This document shows positions 1-8,701 of a stretch of 64,000 nucleotides of DNA, piece after piece. The DNA comes from Aquimarina mytili (GTDB lineage Bacteria > Bacteroidota > Bacteroidia > Flavobacteriales > Flavobacteriaceae). The position numbers were made by a program, and so were the translations under genes. The notes under the pieces were generated by a model. That model worked only from the letters and a program-made list of their open reading frames with translations, did not search any database and was not told the origin of the DNA. Positions within the stretch are counted from its first letter, which is position 1. The number at the start of each line of letters is the position of its first letter. Location of the stretch: positions 1 through 64,000 of the forward strand of contig NZ_JAERQJ010000009.1 in the NCBI RefSeq assembly GCF_016735115.1. The letters are read 5' to 3'.

Positions 1-125
1 GAAAAGTAGAAGAAGGTAAAAATAAAATGAGTGTACTAAATGCTGTAAGAAACAAAATTATACACATCATTTTTGCTTTGATTAAAAATCAAACTTTTTA
101 TCAAAACCGCTTGAATTTGTCATAG
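1..125 (+). mobile_element. C-terminal end of an IS110-family transposase (cut by window edge)
   Basis: An open frame enters from the left edge (codons from base 3) and ends at TAG 123-125, about 40 codons. It reads EEGKNKMSVLNAVRNK followed by a hydrophobic stretch and a basic tail, which resembles the extreme C-terminus of IS110/IS1111 transposases, the DEDD recombinases that use a bridge RNA. The rest of the gene lies outside the window, so intactness cannot be judged. No terminal inverted repeat is evident downstream, and none is expected for the IS110 group. Confidence 0.6.
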
Positions 126-265
126 AAATCGAATTGACGGTTTTAAAATTGTAATAGCTCCCATCACTACATTCTAAAATGTACATGTATCCTGTCATCG
201 GTTATCCTTTATTTTAATACATAACAAGGATAGTGTTTACTAGTTTCATTTTTCGGAACTGGGAT
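126..265. other. Non-coding region after the transposase tail
   Basis: No credible gene is seen here. If the transposase belongs to the IS1111 subgroup, its right end and bridge RNA would lie in this stretch; no specific RNA fold could be confirmed by eye. Confidence 0.3.
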
Positions 266-375
266 TATACTCACCCTTCAACCCTTCGACCCTTCGAGAG
301 CCTCAGGGTCCTCTGGGTTCGGAAGATCAATAAAATCCAAAATGTCATTAGGGGGGCTGAGGCTCTCGAAGCCCC
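266..375. repeat. Palindromic intergenic repeat, copy 1
   Basis: The stretch 266-337 closely matches 3716-3778 on the far side of the next gene. Copy 1 contains a perfect 14-bp inverted repeat, TTCGAGAGCCTCAG at 293-306 against CTGAGGCTCTCGAA at 357-370, and a nested GGGGCT/AGCCCC pair at 353-358 and 370-375. This looks like a REP-type or small MITE-like palindrome rather than coding DNA. The 67-codon minus-strand frame across it follows from the repeat and is not called as a gene. The remaining bases to 504 show nothing definite. Confidence 0.65.
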
Positions 376-504
376 AAGTACGTAATCTCGAAGCCCGAGT
401 ATACAATCAACCCAAAAACTAAATCCTATTCCAAAACAAGATTTTTCATACGAATTCGTTATTTTTAAAGCCAAACTCCTTTTCTAACCCTAAAAACATC
501 TACT

Positions 505-3500
505 TTGAAGAATAAAAAATTCTGGAAACGAATTTTATTACTACTAATCTTAGTACCAATTGTATTAGTAGGAGGTCTAATGCTATACATTCAGAGCTAC
601 CAATCTGAAATTATTAAAGAGGAAATCGCAACGCTAAACCAAGAACACAAAGGCCTTATTCGTGTTGGTAAAAGTGACCTATCTCTTTTTGGCAACTTTC
701 CGTACATTTCTATAAAAGTTGATGATGTGCAAATTTTTGAAACCAAAGAAGACAATGCACCCATCATCATGGATGTAAAAGACATATACATAGGCTTTAA
801 CCTATGGGATATTGTAAGTGGAAATTATGATATTCAGTCTTTATTAGTAGAAGAAGGTGTTTTTAATATTGTGATTCATGAAAATAATACTACAAATATT
901 CAAAACTCTTTAGCAAGCACAGCTGAAACGGAAACTCCAACTACCAATATTCATTTAAAGAGGGTTAAATTAAAAAATCTAGATATCCACACCTTAGATG
1001 AAGCCACGAATACCGATGTCGAAAAATTTATATACACCGGTAAAGGTGGTTTTACCCTAAAGGATAGTATCATCGCTGGGCATATAGACACAGAACTTGA
1101 ATTGAATGTAATCAAAGATGGTGATACCACCTTTATCCGAAAAAAACATTTTGAAATTCATACCGATTTAGAATTTAATGAATATACAGGCATTCTCGAT
1201 ATATCGCCCTCGGGTATTGTTATGGAAAATGGTGATTTTGAGTTAGAAGGGGCTATAGATACAAAGAATGATGTCGACCTTGACTTTTATATCAAAGGGA
1301 CCAAACCAAATTTTGATATGCTTATTGCATTTGCACCTACAGATGTAATACCTGTGCTGGAGAAATATAAAAACGCCGGTGAAATCTATTTTAATGCTCG
1401 TATCCATGGACCAGCAAACAAAGGAAACAGACCATTTATCAGTGCCAAATTTGGAGCGGGAAAAGCTTTTTTAGAAAATACCGAAAGAAAGAAAAAGATA
1501 GATAATATGGGCTTCAAAGGTCATTTTACGAATGGAGCTAATAGAGATGCCAGTACCATGGAGTTTTCGCTAACTGATATGACAGCCTCTTTGGAAAAAG
1601 GAGAATTTGAAGGTTCTATTTTTGTAAAGAATTTTGAATCCCCAGAGGTAGAAATGAAAGTAAACTCGAATTTCAATCTCGATTTTATTGCAGAATTTTT
1701 TGAACTAGAGCAAGTACAAGATGCCTCTGGAGAAGTTTCATTAAAAATGAATTTTCACGATATTATTGATATTGATGAGCCCGAAAAAGCATTACAAAAA
1801 CTCAATCAAGCCTACTTTGCAGAGTTGATTGTAAAAGATTTGAGTTTGGTTGCCAAAAAACTTCCTGCTCCCCTACACGATTTGAATGTACATGTAGTCA
1901 TGAATGGCAAAGAAGCGACACTGAACCAGTTTGAGTTGTTATTGGGAAATTCGGATCTATCCATAAGTGGTTTTCTTTCAGACTTGCCTGCCATTGTACA
2001 TCATACAAACATCCCCGTAGAGGCCCATTTGGATATTGCCTCTAATACCTTAGATATTGCCCAATTAACCCGTTTTTCAAAACAGGATACTACCCAAACC
2101 GGTGTTGATGAACAAATAAAAAACCTAAAGTTGGGACTTTCTTTTAAAACTTCTGCCAAAGATTTTACAGAATCTAAATACTTACCCAAAGGTGAATTTT
2201 TTATCGATAGTTTATATGCAGACCTGAAGCATTATCCGCATAAACTACATGATTTTCATGCCGATGTATTAATCGATGATAAAGATTTGCAACTAGTAGA
2301 TTTTACGGGGTATATAGATGATAGTGATTTTCATTTTGATGGACTCATACATGATTATGCCTTTTGGATGCAACCCGAACTAAACGGAGATGTAGATTTA
2401 GATATCAATCTTACTTCTAAGAAGTTAAGGCTAGAAGATGTCTTTTCGTATAAAGGAGAAAATTATGTTCCAGAAGAGTATCGGCATGAAGAATTTGATG
2501 ATTTAGCATTGCATTTTGCTGCTGGGATGCATTATAAAGATTCGGCTTTGCATTCTATCGACCTGGCTTTAGATAAGTTAGACACAAAAATGAAATTGCA
2601 TCCGCTTCGTTTTCATGATTTTAGAGGAAACATACATTACGAAGACGAACACATCATGATCAAAGGCTTTCATGGCGAAATAGGAACCACCAATTTCAAT
2701 TTCGATTTAAACTATTATCTGGGTAAAGATCAACAAATAAAGAAAAGAGATAATTATCTCTCAGTAAAGGCTAATTATATCGACTTTGATGCCCTTTTCA
2801 ATTTCGATTTAAGTCCGACAAAATCAACAGAAACGGTTGCTTCAAAAACTGAAGATGTAAAAGAACATGCAGAGGCCTTCAATCTATATGAGTTACCCTT
2901 TACAGATATGCAATTTAAGGCAGATATCGCTCACTTCATTTACCATAGAATAGATCTTCAAAATATCAAAGCAGATTTAAGAACAACACCCGACCATTAT
3001 ATTTATATAGATACGTTACATATGGATGCGGCAGGAGGAAATATTCAATTAAATGGATATTTTAATGGTAGTGATCCAAAGCATATCTATATGCAACCGG
3101 ATTTGGTTATGAATAATGTGGATTTGGATAAATTGCTGTTCAAATTCGAAAATTTTGGGCAAGACCATCTGGTTTCAGAAAATTTACAAGGGAAACTCAC
3201 CTCTAGAATTAAAGGGAAGATTAGAGTATACCCTGATATGGTACCAGATCTGGATCAATCTACTATAGAAATGGACGTAAAAGTGTTGAATGGTAGGTTA
3301 AAGAATTACGACCCCATGCTGGCGCTTGCAGATTATATGGGAGAAAAAAACCTGCAAAACATTAGGTTTGACACTTTGCAAAATAGCCTGAATATTAAGA
3401 AAGGGAAGATTAATATTCCTACTATGACCATCGAATCTACCTTGGGTCATATAGAATTGTCGGGTACGCATGATAACAATCAAAATATCGATTATTATTT

Positions 3501-3699
3501 ACGTATTCCGTGGAAAACGGTACGAAAAGCTGCCTGGCAAAAATTATTTAGAAGCAAGAAGGATGCTGCTGTTACTGAGGAGCAAGAAGATGAGATTGTA
3601 GAAGTAGATCCTAACGAAAAAATAAAATATCTTAATCTAAAGATCAAAGGAAGTATAGATGATTATAAGGTTTCGTTGGGTAAGAAAAAAGAAAAATAA
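505..3699 (+). CDS. AsmA-like inner-membrane-anchored protein
   Basis: This 1064-residue protein has one N-terminal membrane segment (about residues 8-28) and then a very long periplasmic region of repeating beta-rich blocks. Phrases such as DLDFYIKG, LNGYFNGSDPKHIYM and an AsmA-type C-terminal region (about 900-1010) are typical of AsmA/TamB-like proteins, which are thought to bridge the envelope and move phospholipids or affect outer-membrane protein assembly. The C-terminus is acidic and then lysine-rich. The start is TTG; no ATG precedes it in frame near the membrane segment. The gene stands alone and is flanked on both sides by copies of the same palindromic repeat. Family placement is fairly sure; the substrate is unknown. 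Confidence 0.8.
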   Translation: MKNKKFWKRILLLLILVPIVLVGGLMLYIQSYQSEIIKEEIATLNQEHKGLIRVGKSDLSLFGNFPYISIKVDDVQIFETKEDNAPIIMDVKDIYIGFNLWDIVSGNYDIQSLLVEEGVFNIVIHENNTTNIQNSLASTAETETPTTNIHLKRVKLKNLDIHTLDEATNTDVEKFIYTGKGGFTLKDSIIAGHIDTELELNVIKDGDTTFIRKKHFEIHTDLEFNEYTGILDISPSGIVMENGDFELEGAIDTKNDVDLDFYIKGTKPNFDMLIAFAPTDVIPVLEKYKNAGEIYFNARIHGPANKGNRPFISAKFGAGKAFLENTERKKKIDNMGFKGHFTNGANRDASTMEFSLTDMTASLEKGEFEGSIFVKNFESPEVEMKVNSNFNLDFIAEFFELEQVQDASGEVSLKMNFHDIIDIDEPEKALQKLNQAYFAELIVKDLSLVAKKLPAPLHDLNVHVVMNGKEATLNQFELLLGNSDLSISGFLSDLPAIVHHTNIPVEAHLDIASNTLDIAQLTRFSKQDTTQTGVDEQIKNLKLGLSFKTSAKDFTESKYLPKGEFFIDSLYADLKHYPHKLHDFHADVLIDDKDLQLVDFTGYIDDSDFHFDGLIHDYAFWMQPELNGDVDLDINLTSKKLRLEDVFSYKGENYVPEEYRHEEFDDLALHFAAGMHYKDSALHSIDLALDKLDTKMKLHPLRFHDFRGNIHYEDEHIMIKGFHGEIGTTNFNFDLNYYLGKDQQIKKRDNYLSVKANYIDFDALFNFDLSPTKSTETVASKTEDVKEHAEAFNLYELPFTDMQFKADIAHFIYHRIDLQNIKADLRTTPDHYIYIDTLHMDAAGGNIQLNGYFNGSDPKHIYMQPDLVMNNVDLDKLLFKFENFGQDHLVSENLQGKLTSRIKGKIRVYPDMVPDLDQSTIEMDVKVLNGRLKNYDPMLALADYMGEKNLQNIRFDTLQNSLNIKKGKINIPTMTIESTLGHIELSGTHDNNQNIDYYLRIPWKTVRKAAWQKLFRSKKDAAVTEEQEDEIVEVDPNEKIKYLNLKIKGSIDDYKVSLGKKKEK

Positions 3700-3715
3700 C
3701 CGCTGAGCCTGGAGG

Positions 3716-3817
3716 TATACTCACCCTTCGACCCTTCGAGAGCCTCAGGTTCCTCAGGGTTCGGAAGATCTATAAAATTTAAAGTGTTGATGAGGGCTGA
3801 GCGAAGCCGAAGCCCTC
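3716..3817. repeat. Palindromic intergenic repeat, copy 2
   Basis: Bases 3716-3778 align with 266-337 with few changes. The right part carries its own hairpin, GAGGGCT at 3792-3798 against AGCCCTC at 3811-3817. Together the two copies bracket the AsmA-like gene in direct orientation. The hairpin could also act as a transcription terminator for that gene. Confidence 0.65.
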
Positions 3818-3850
3818 ATATGCTTGTTTCAAGAACTTCTTAATAAAAGC

Positions 3851-3894
3851 GTCAGTTCGAGTGCTTCGACGCAAGGAGAAGTGTATCGAGAACC
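3851..3894. repeat. Possible second type of short intergenic repeat
   Basis: The stretch GTCAGTTCGAGTGCTTCGAC followed by a short spacer and GTATCGAGAACC resembles short dispersed intergenic repeats seen in flavobacterial genomes (recalled, not checked). Only one copy is in the window, so repetition is not shown here. An imperfect palindrome at about 3979-4024 follows and may terminate the minus-strand gene ending at 4027. Confidence 0.35.
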
Positions 3895-4026
3895 AGAACC
3901 GATTTTTTGGTTTTTAAAACCTACGTCATCCTTAGCTATATCGAAGTCCGTTTTATTTCTAGTAATCTAAGGATTCGAGGGTCTCACCCTTCAAATGATT
4001 GAATTATAGATTGAAGGCTGAACCCC

Positions 4027-4545
4027 CTAAGCACTCTTATCATTTTTTGAAGTAAGATCTGGGTTTTGAGTGAGCTCTTTTGCCCAGGCAATAGCATCTT
4101 CGAGATTATCAAAGCTCTTAAAACTGTTTCGCATAAAGAGTTTTTCTATCATAGAGGTTATTAAACCTTTACGAGTATAGCTTACAATTCCATATCCCCG
4201 TAACTTATAATCGCTTTTAAAAAACTTGATCCAATCACTGGGTTTTACCGAGTATGAGTGTACACGGTTGGATATAAGTACCAGGCTTTCGCCCTTTTGA
4301 TCGTATAATTCGCTTAATTCTGCAACAATGGGTTCGGCATGATCATCCCAGGTGTATACAATGCCCTCATCAATTTCGGCCACCATAAAGGTGTCAAACA
4401 AATAATAGGTAGCATACGGATACCGCATTACTTGTATTGCATCATTATAAAAAGGTGAATCTTCTAAATATCCCATAACATACTCACATAAACCCTCCGA
4501 ATCATCTTCCCCTTGAAGTACTTCTTTTATTCGGAATATATACAA
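4027..4545 (-). CDS. Uncharacterised protein, possibly STAS/SpoIIAA-like fold
   Basis: The frame is 172 codons with a TTG start at 4545; the first in-frame ATG is at 4476 and would give 149 residues. The C-terminal half (ISNRVHSYSV, about residue 92, to FKSFDNLEDAIAWAKEL, about 142-158) resembles flavobacterial proteins of an alternating beta/alpha STAS-like type, which often end in a DAIxWAKEL helix. There is no signal peptide or membrane segment. It stands alone, divergent from the sigma-factor gene. The fold assignment is tentative and no function is proposed. Confidence 0.6.
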   Translation of the reverse strand: MYIFRIKEVLQGEDDSEGLCEYVMGYLEDSPFYNDAIQVMRYPYATYYLFDTFMVAEIDEGIVYTWDDHAEPIVAELSELYDQKGESLVLISNRVHSYSVKPSDWIKFFKSDYKLRGYGIVSYTRKGLITSMIEKLFMRNSFKSFDNLEDAIAWAKELTQNPDLTSKNDKSA

Positions 4546-4671
4546 TAGTATGAAGATACTAATTAATATGCAATCTATACCAAAGAAATGGTGCTATCTT
4601 TATGATTATGAAAGAGAAAATATGCTATTTTAGTGAAGCTATCAATGCAGGATCATAATGTATAGCAAAAT

Positions 4672-5934
4672 ATGGACAAATATAACATTAAAGGTACTCA
4701 CGAACTCACCGAGCATTTCTTTAGAAATGAGTACGGAAAAATAGTATCTGTAGTCACCCGTTATATCGGCACAGACAATGTGCAAACGGCCGAAGATATT
4801 GTACAAGAAACGCTATTAAAAGCCGTAGATCATTGGCAGCAAAATGGGATTCCTGAAAATCCGAAAGCCTGGCTATATACTGCAGCCAAAAACCATACTC
4901 TCAATATTTTAAAGCGTAAAAAACATATATTACAATATCAAGACCAACATAAACATAACATATCACAAGATCAACCTCAAGATTTTCATATTTCTGAGGA
5001 TATGATTAATGACGAACAGTTAAAAATGATGTTTGTATGCTGCCATCCTTCTATTTCCGAAAATTCTCAGATCACCCTTATGCTAAAAATCTTATGCGGA
5101 TTTAGTATTAGCGAAATTGCCAATGCTTTTTTTACAACTTCAGAAACTATTAATAAGCGATTGGTAAGAGGGCGCAAACAATTAAGAGACGCCAAAATCT
5201 CTTTTGAGATTCCTAAAAACAACATTGAAAGTTTAGACATCGTTTTAAAAACCATATACCTACTTTTTAATGAAGGATATAGCCCATCGCAACAAAATAA
5301 GGTGGTACGATACGATCTTTGCCTCGAAGCCATACGTCTTGCAGAACTATTATATACAAATCAGCATATTGTTCATAAATCTAATACGGCTTCGTTATTG
5401 GCCCTAATGTATTTAAACGTGGCTCGTTTTGAAGCTCGTAATGATTCTGGTAATTTAATCGAAATGCATAAACAGGATCGAATGCTATGGAATACAAAAT
5501 TGATAAATAGAGGGATTCATTACCTCAATCAAACCACCAAAGACAATACTACTTCTGTATACCAGATATTGGCCACGATATCTGCTCACCATTGTATTGC
5601 TCCAAGTTTTGAAGATACAAACTGGATAGAGATATTGGCTTTATATGATAGTTTATTACAGCTTCAGGATACGCCATTGGTGCGGTTAAACCGAGCTATT
5701 CCTTTAGCAAAAGTTAACGGAAATGAAGCGGCTATTAAAACACTGACACAATTAAAACAAAACTCTGATATCGCGAGTCATTATCTTTTTCATGCCACGC
5801 TAGCTGAGTTTTATAAACAAGAAAATAACACTGATAAAGCCATTGCATCCTTAAAACAATCGCGTTTACTATGTTCTAACCCAAGGGATATCGAATTAAT
5901 TGAAAAAAAATTAAAAAACATTGTCCCTATTTGA
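4672..5934 (+). CDS. ECF RNA polymerase sigma factor with C-terminal TPR-like extension (ECF42 type)
   Basis: The protein has 420 residues. Sigma region 2 spans about residues 15-85 (AEDIVQETLLKAVDHW, AWLYTAAKNHTLNILKRKK), and region 4 about 120-175 (SISEIANAFFTTSETINKRL with the preceding CCHPS). The rest is a DUF6596/TPR-like helical extension. This architecture, twice the length of a normal ECF factor, is typical of the ECF42 group, which lacks a classical anti-sigma factor and is regulated through its extension. The next gene encodes a YCII (DGPF) protein, the usual genomic partner. The start is ATG. Confidence 0.9.
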   Translation: MDKYNIKGTHELTEHFFRNEYGKIVSVVTRYIGTDNVQTAEDIVQETLLKAVDHWQQNGIPENPKAWLYTAAKNHTLNILKRKKHILQYQDQHKHNISQDQPQDFHISEDMINDEQLKMMFVCCHPSISENSQITLMLKILCGFSISEIANAFFTTSETINKRLVRGRKQLRDAKISFEIPKNNIESLDIVLKTIYLLFNEGYSPSQQNKVVRYDLCLEAIRLAELLYTNQHIVHKSNTASLLALMYLNVARFEARNDSGNLIEMHKQDRMLWNTKLINRGIHYLNQTTKDNTTSVYQILATISAHHCIAPSFEDTNWIEILALYDSLLQLQDTPLVRLNRAIPLAKVNGNEAAIKTLTQLKQNSDIASHYLFHATLAEFYKQENNTDKAIASLKQSRLLCSNPRDIELIEKKLKNIVPI

Positions 5935-5979
5935 AAGATTTGATTGTTGTAGGGGTATAAATCATAAACTATAGAAATA

Positions 5980-6336
5980 ATGAAAGAATTCATGTTATTT
6001 ATTAGAAGTGAAGAAGAACCAAAGGCTGATCTTTCTCCTGAACAACTACAACAACATATCGAAAAGGTTGGTGGATATATTAAAGGATTAATGGAAGAAG
6101 GAAAAATGAAATCTGCACAGCCCTTGGAGATGGAAGGTAAAATCCTATCGTATAAAAATGGGAAAATTGTTGATGGACCGTATAATGAAACTAAAGAAAT
6201 TATCTCAGGCTATTATCACCTATTAGCAAAAGATCTGGACGAGGCCATAGAAATTGCGAAACGTGATCCCAGGTTTGAAGAAGGTATCTGGCGTGTCGAG
6301 GTACGACCAGTTAAAGTGGTTGAAGGGATTAATTAA
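5980..6336 (+). CDS. YCII/DGPF-domain protein, partner of the ECF sigma factor
   Basis: This 118-residue soluble protein begins MKEFMLFIRSEEEP and carries DGPYNETKEIISGYYHL, the DGPF-type signature of YCII-related proteins (dimeric alpha-beta barrel, ferredoxin-like). It starts 45 bases after the sigma gene on the same strand, so co-transcription is likely. In ECF42 loci one or more such proteins are encoded beside the sigma factor; their molecular role is not settled. The convergent hairpin at 6366-6395 closes the unit. Confidence 0.9.
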   Translation: MKEFMLFIRSEEEPKADLSPEQLQQHIEKVGGYIKGLMEEGKMKSAQPLEMEGKILSYKNGKIVDGPYNETKEIISGYYHLLAKDLDEAIEIAKRDPRFEEGIWRVEVRPVKVVEGIN

Positions 6337-6365
6337 AATCATCCCGTATACCTAGAAAATACAAT

Positions 6366-6395
6366 ATCCTCATTATCTAGTAGGACAATGGGGAT
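6366..6395. terminator. Hairpin between convergent genes
   Basis: ATCCTCATT at 6366-6374 pairs with AATGGGGAT at 6387-6395 (one G-T pair). It lies between the YCII gene and the convergent decarboxylase gene and is AT-rich on both sides. Confidence 0.45.
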
Positions 6396-6432
6396 TTATT
6401 ATTTAATATAATTTCAAATAGTACAGCATCAT

Positions 6433-8592
6433 TTATCGATACTTTTCATTAATAATATCGGTTACTGTTTCTTTAAGCACCCTGATATACGTATGTAATA
6501 ATTCGCCTTGATTAGTTGATGAAATCCACGGATTCATAAACGTTGAAATAATAAAATGTAAAGGCACGTCTTGCATTTCAGATAATCCAGCTCTATGATA
6601 CAGGTGTGTCATAAACTTTTTACAATAATTATTGGGATCAAACTCTGAAGCCGTTACAATTAATGGCGTTTTTTCGATATCGTCCTGCCAAGGGTGAAAA
6701 CTTAATCGATTATAAAGCTCATTATTAAGATCACTCATTTTTTTAGGATCTGTATTTAAGGTACCATCAGCATTTTTGAAATTAAACATATAGGTAACAA
6801 TGGTTTGATCCTGCCCCATGTTTCTTAATAGGCTCATGGCAGGTTCGTCTGCAATAATTTCTTGATTAGGTACATCAATAATGCGGCTTTTCAAAAACAA
6901 CAGCTCATCGATTACTTCACGTTGGCTTTTTCCTTGCTTTGCAGCTGGGGTTTGGATTAGTGGAATACATACAAAAGGATTATCCTCTAGATCCAGGCAA
7001 GCAAGTTGGGCATAGAATTTTTTGGCAATAAACGTACAATCACTTAATATTTTACCATACCCATCCTGATTGGTTGGGATTACACGATGTGATAAATATA
7101 CAGATGCAGCGGCAGCTCCTGGTTTAGAACCTTCTACTCCATACACTCCTACTGTTGGATCTAATCCTCCATGAAAAACTACAGGAGCTTTAAAAGATAC
7201 CAGGTTACGCATGGCAGAGTTACGATAGCACAACCCGCCTGCAGGATACGGTACATATCCAGCTTTATGAGGATCAATTGTAATAGAATCTGTATGGGCT
7301 AGTGCTTTGTATTGTCGCGCTACATAATCACTTATTGGCAATTTAGAAAAATCCTGAGAACCATCGGTACTGCGAATCATAGATGGAAAATACCCTCCCC
7401 ATGCCGCATCAGCATGAATGGTAAATTCTAATCCTTTTTTACGGTATTTGTCTCTAAGTTGTAATAATTTTTCGAGATCATCAACTGCACCTTCCTGTGT
7501 AGTACCAATAATCGCCACAGCAGTAATCAATGGGATTTTGTTTTCTGCACAATCGGCCAGGATCTCCTCTAGCCTCTCTATATCCATTCGGGTGGTTTTA
7601 CCATTAGGTACAATTCTTAGGTTCTGCTCTCCTATTCCTAATAATGCGGCAGCTTTAGGCCAAGAATAATGTTGTGTATTTGGCGTTATTGCCACCGGGG
7701 CCTGTGATATTCCCGTAAGGTACTTCTGATAAAAATTAAAAAACCCTAAGGTTTGTACAGAATATTTAGCAGTAGTTTTTTCAAGATTTTCTATGGTAAC
7801 TTCGGGATAATGATTGGCAATTATAGTTGGTATAGCCAATACTTCATCGATGGGCATATTAAGAGCTTCCCAGGCATCAAGATCGATAATACGCTTGTTC
7901 TGTCCTGCCAGATTTTTTATTTCTAAAGTTGCCAGAGCTGCCAGACTCTCTTCATTTTTGATAGCGTTTTGTAAAGCAACAATATAGAATTTAAGGTTAC
8001 GCGCCATCCAAAGCCCTTCTATGTTAGCCACTGTACCATCGCAAGTGATATGCCCCCAGCCTACGATCCCCTCTTCTACAGGTAATACCTGATCATTTGG
8101 TGCTTGTATCGGAGTGGTTTTGTATCCTAACATCTCGCACAGATCATTACCAGCCTGCATTTCTAATAGAGTGGTTACCGGAGACGTTTCTGCAGCGACA
8201 TTATTTTGATTATATAGCAAAGCCGAAAAATATCCTAAAATACTTGGGATATTAACATCCCAAAGCATATGTCCTACGCTTCGCATACTAAAGAAAGGTG
8301 CCGACTTTTGAAGTTCTTGCAATAACTTATGGTATTCTTTTTCTAAAGTAGCAAGACTATCCTGGTATTCTGGCGAGTCTTTTACTTCTTGGGTAATGAA
8401 ATTAGGATCTTCTGGAAAATAAGATTTTCTAACATCGGTATTGGCTTCTATAGCCTCTAGAATCATTCTAGAAAACCAATCTGCATTCTCTCCTTTAGAG
8501 CCTAAAAACCAGGCACCGGTCTTATTGATATCATCTTTTTGGATAGGTTTAGGCTGTGCTACACTGCCATTGAGTAACGTTTCTGTTATCAT
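6433..8592 (-). CDS. PLP-dependent (group II type) amino acid decarboxylase family protein
   Basis: The protein has 719 residues. The PLP lysine is Lys443 in ITIDPHKAGYVPYPAGG; the upstream HADAAWGGYF supplies the cofactor-binding aspartate. The N-terminal part (SMRSVGHMLWDVNIP, AAETSPVTTLLE) matches the active-site region of group II decarboxylases, which act on glutamate, tyrosine or other aromatic amino acids. It is longer than the 450-620 residues common in these enzymes, with an added C-terminal domain from about residue 560. It has no signal peptide, so it is cytoplasmic. The substrate cannot be read from the sequence. It may share a transcript with the lipoprotein gene upstream (109-base gap). 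Confidence 0.85.
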   Translation of the reverse strand: MITETLLNGSVAQPKPIQKDDINKTGAWFLGSKGENADWFSRMILEAIEANTDVRKSYFPEDPNFITQEVKDSPEYQDSLATLEKEYHKLLQELQKSAPFFSMRSVGHMLWDVNIPSILGYFSALLYNQNNVAAETSPVTTLLEMQAGNDLCEMLGYKTTPIQAPNDQVLPVEEGIVGWGHITCDGTVANIEGLWMARNLKFYIVALQNAIKNEESLAALATLEIKNLAGQNKRIIDLDAWEALNMPIDEVLAIPTIIANHYPEVTIENLEKTTAKYSVQTLGFFNFYQKYLTGISQAPVAITPNTQHYSWPKAAALLGIGEQNLRIVPNGKTTRMDIERLEEILADCAENKIPLITAVAIIGTTQEGAVDDLEKLLQLRDKYRKKGLEFTIHADAAWGGYFPSMIRSTDGSQDFSKLPISDYVARQYKALAHTDSITIDPHKAGYVPYPAGGLCYRNSAMRNLVSFKAPVVFHGGLDPTVGVYGVEGSKPGAAAASVYLSHRVIPTNQDGYGKILSDCTFIAKKFYAQLACLDLEDNPFVCIPLIQTPAAKQGKSQREVIDELLFLKSRIIDVPNQEIIADEPAMSLLRNMGQDQTIVTYMFNFKNADGTLNTDPKKMSDLNNELYNRLSFHPWQDDIEKTPLIVTASEFDPNNYCKKFMTHLYHRAGLSEMQDVPLHFIISTFMNPWISSTNQGELLHTYIRVLKETVTDIINEKYR

Positions 8593-8701
8593 TGTTATGT
8601 TTTAAGATTTGGGGGAAATAAGAACATAGAGAGGCATTCTGTAGGTTATTGCTTCTCGGTTCTTAACTATATTTTATGCAATATTTAGTATTGGGTAACT
8701 T

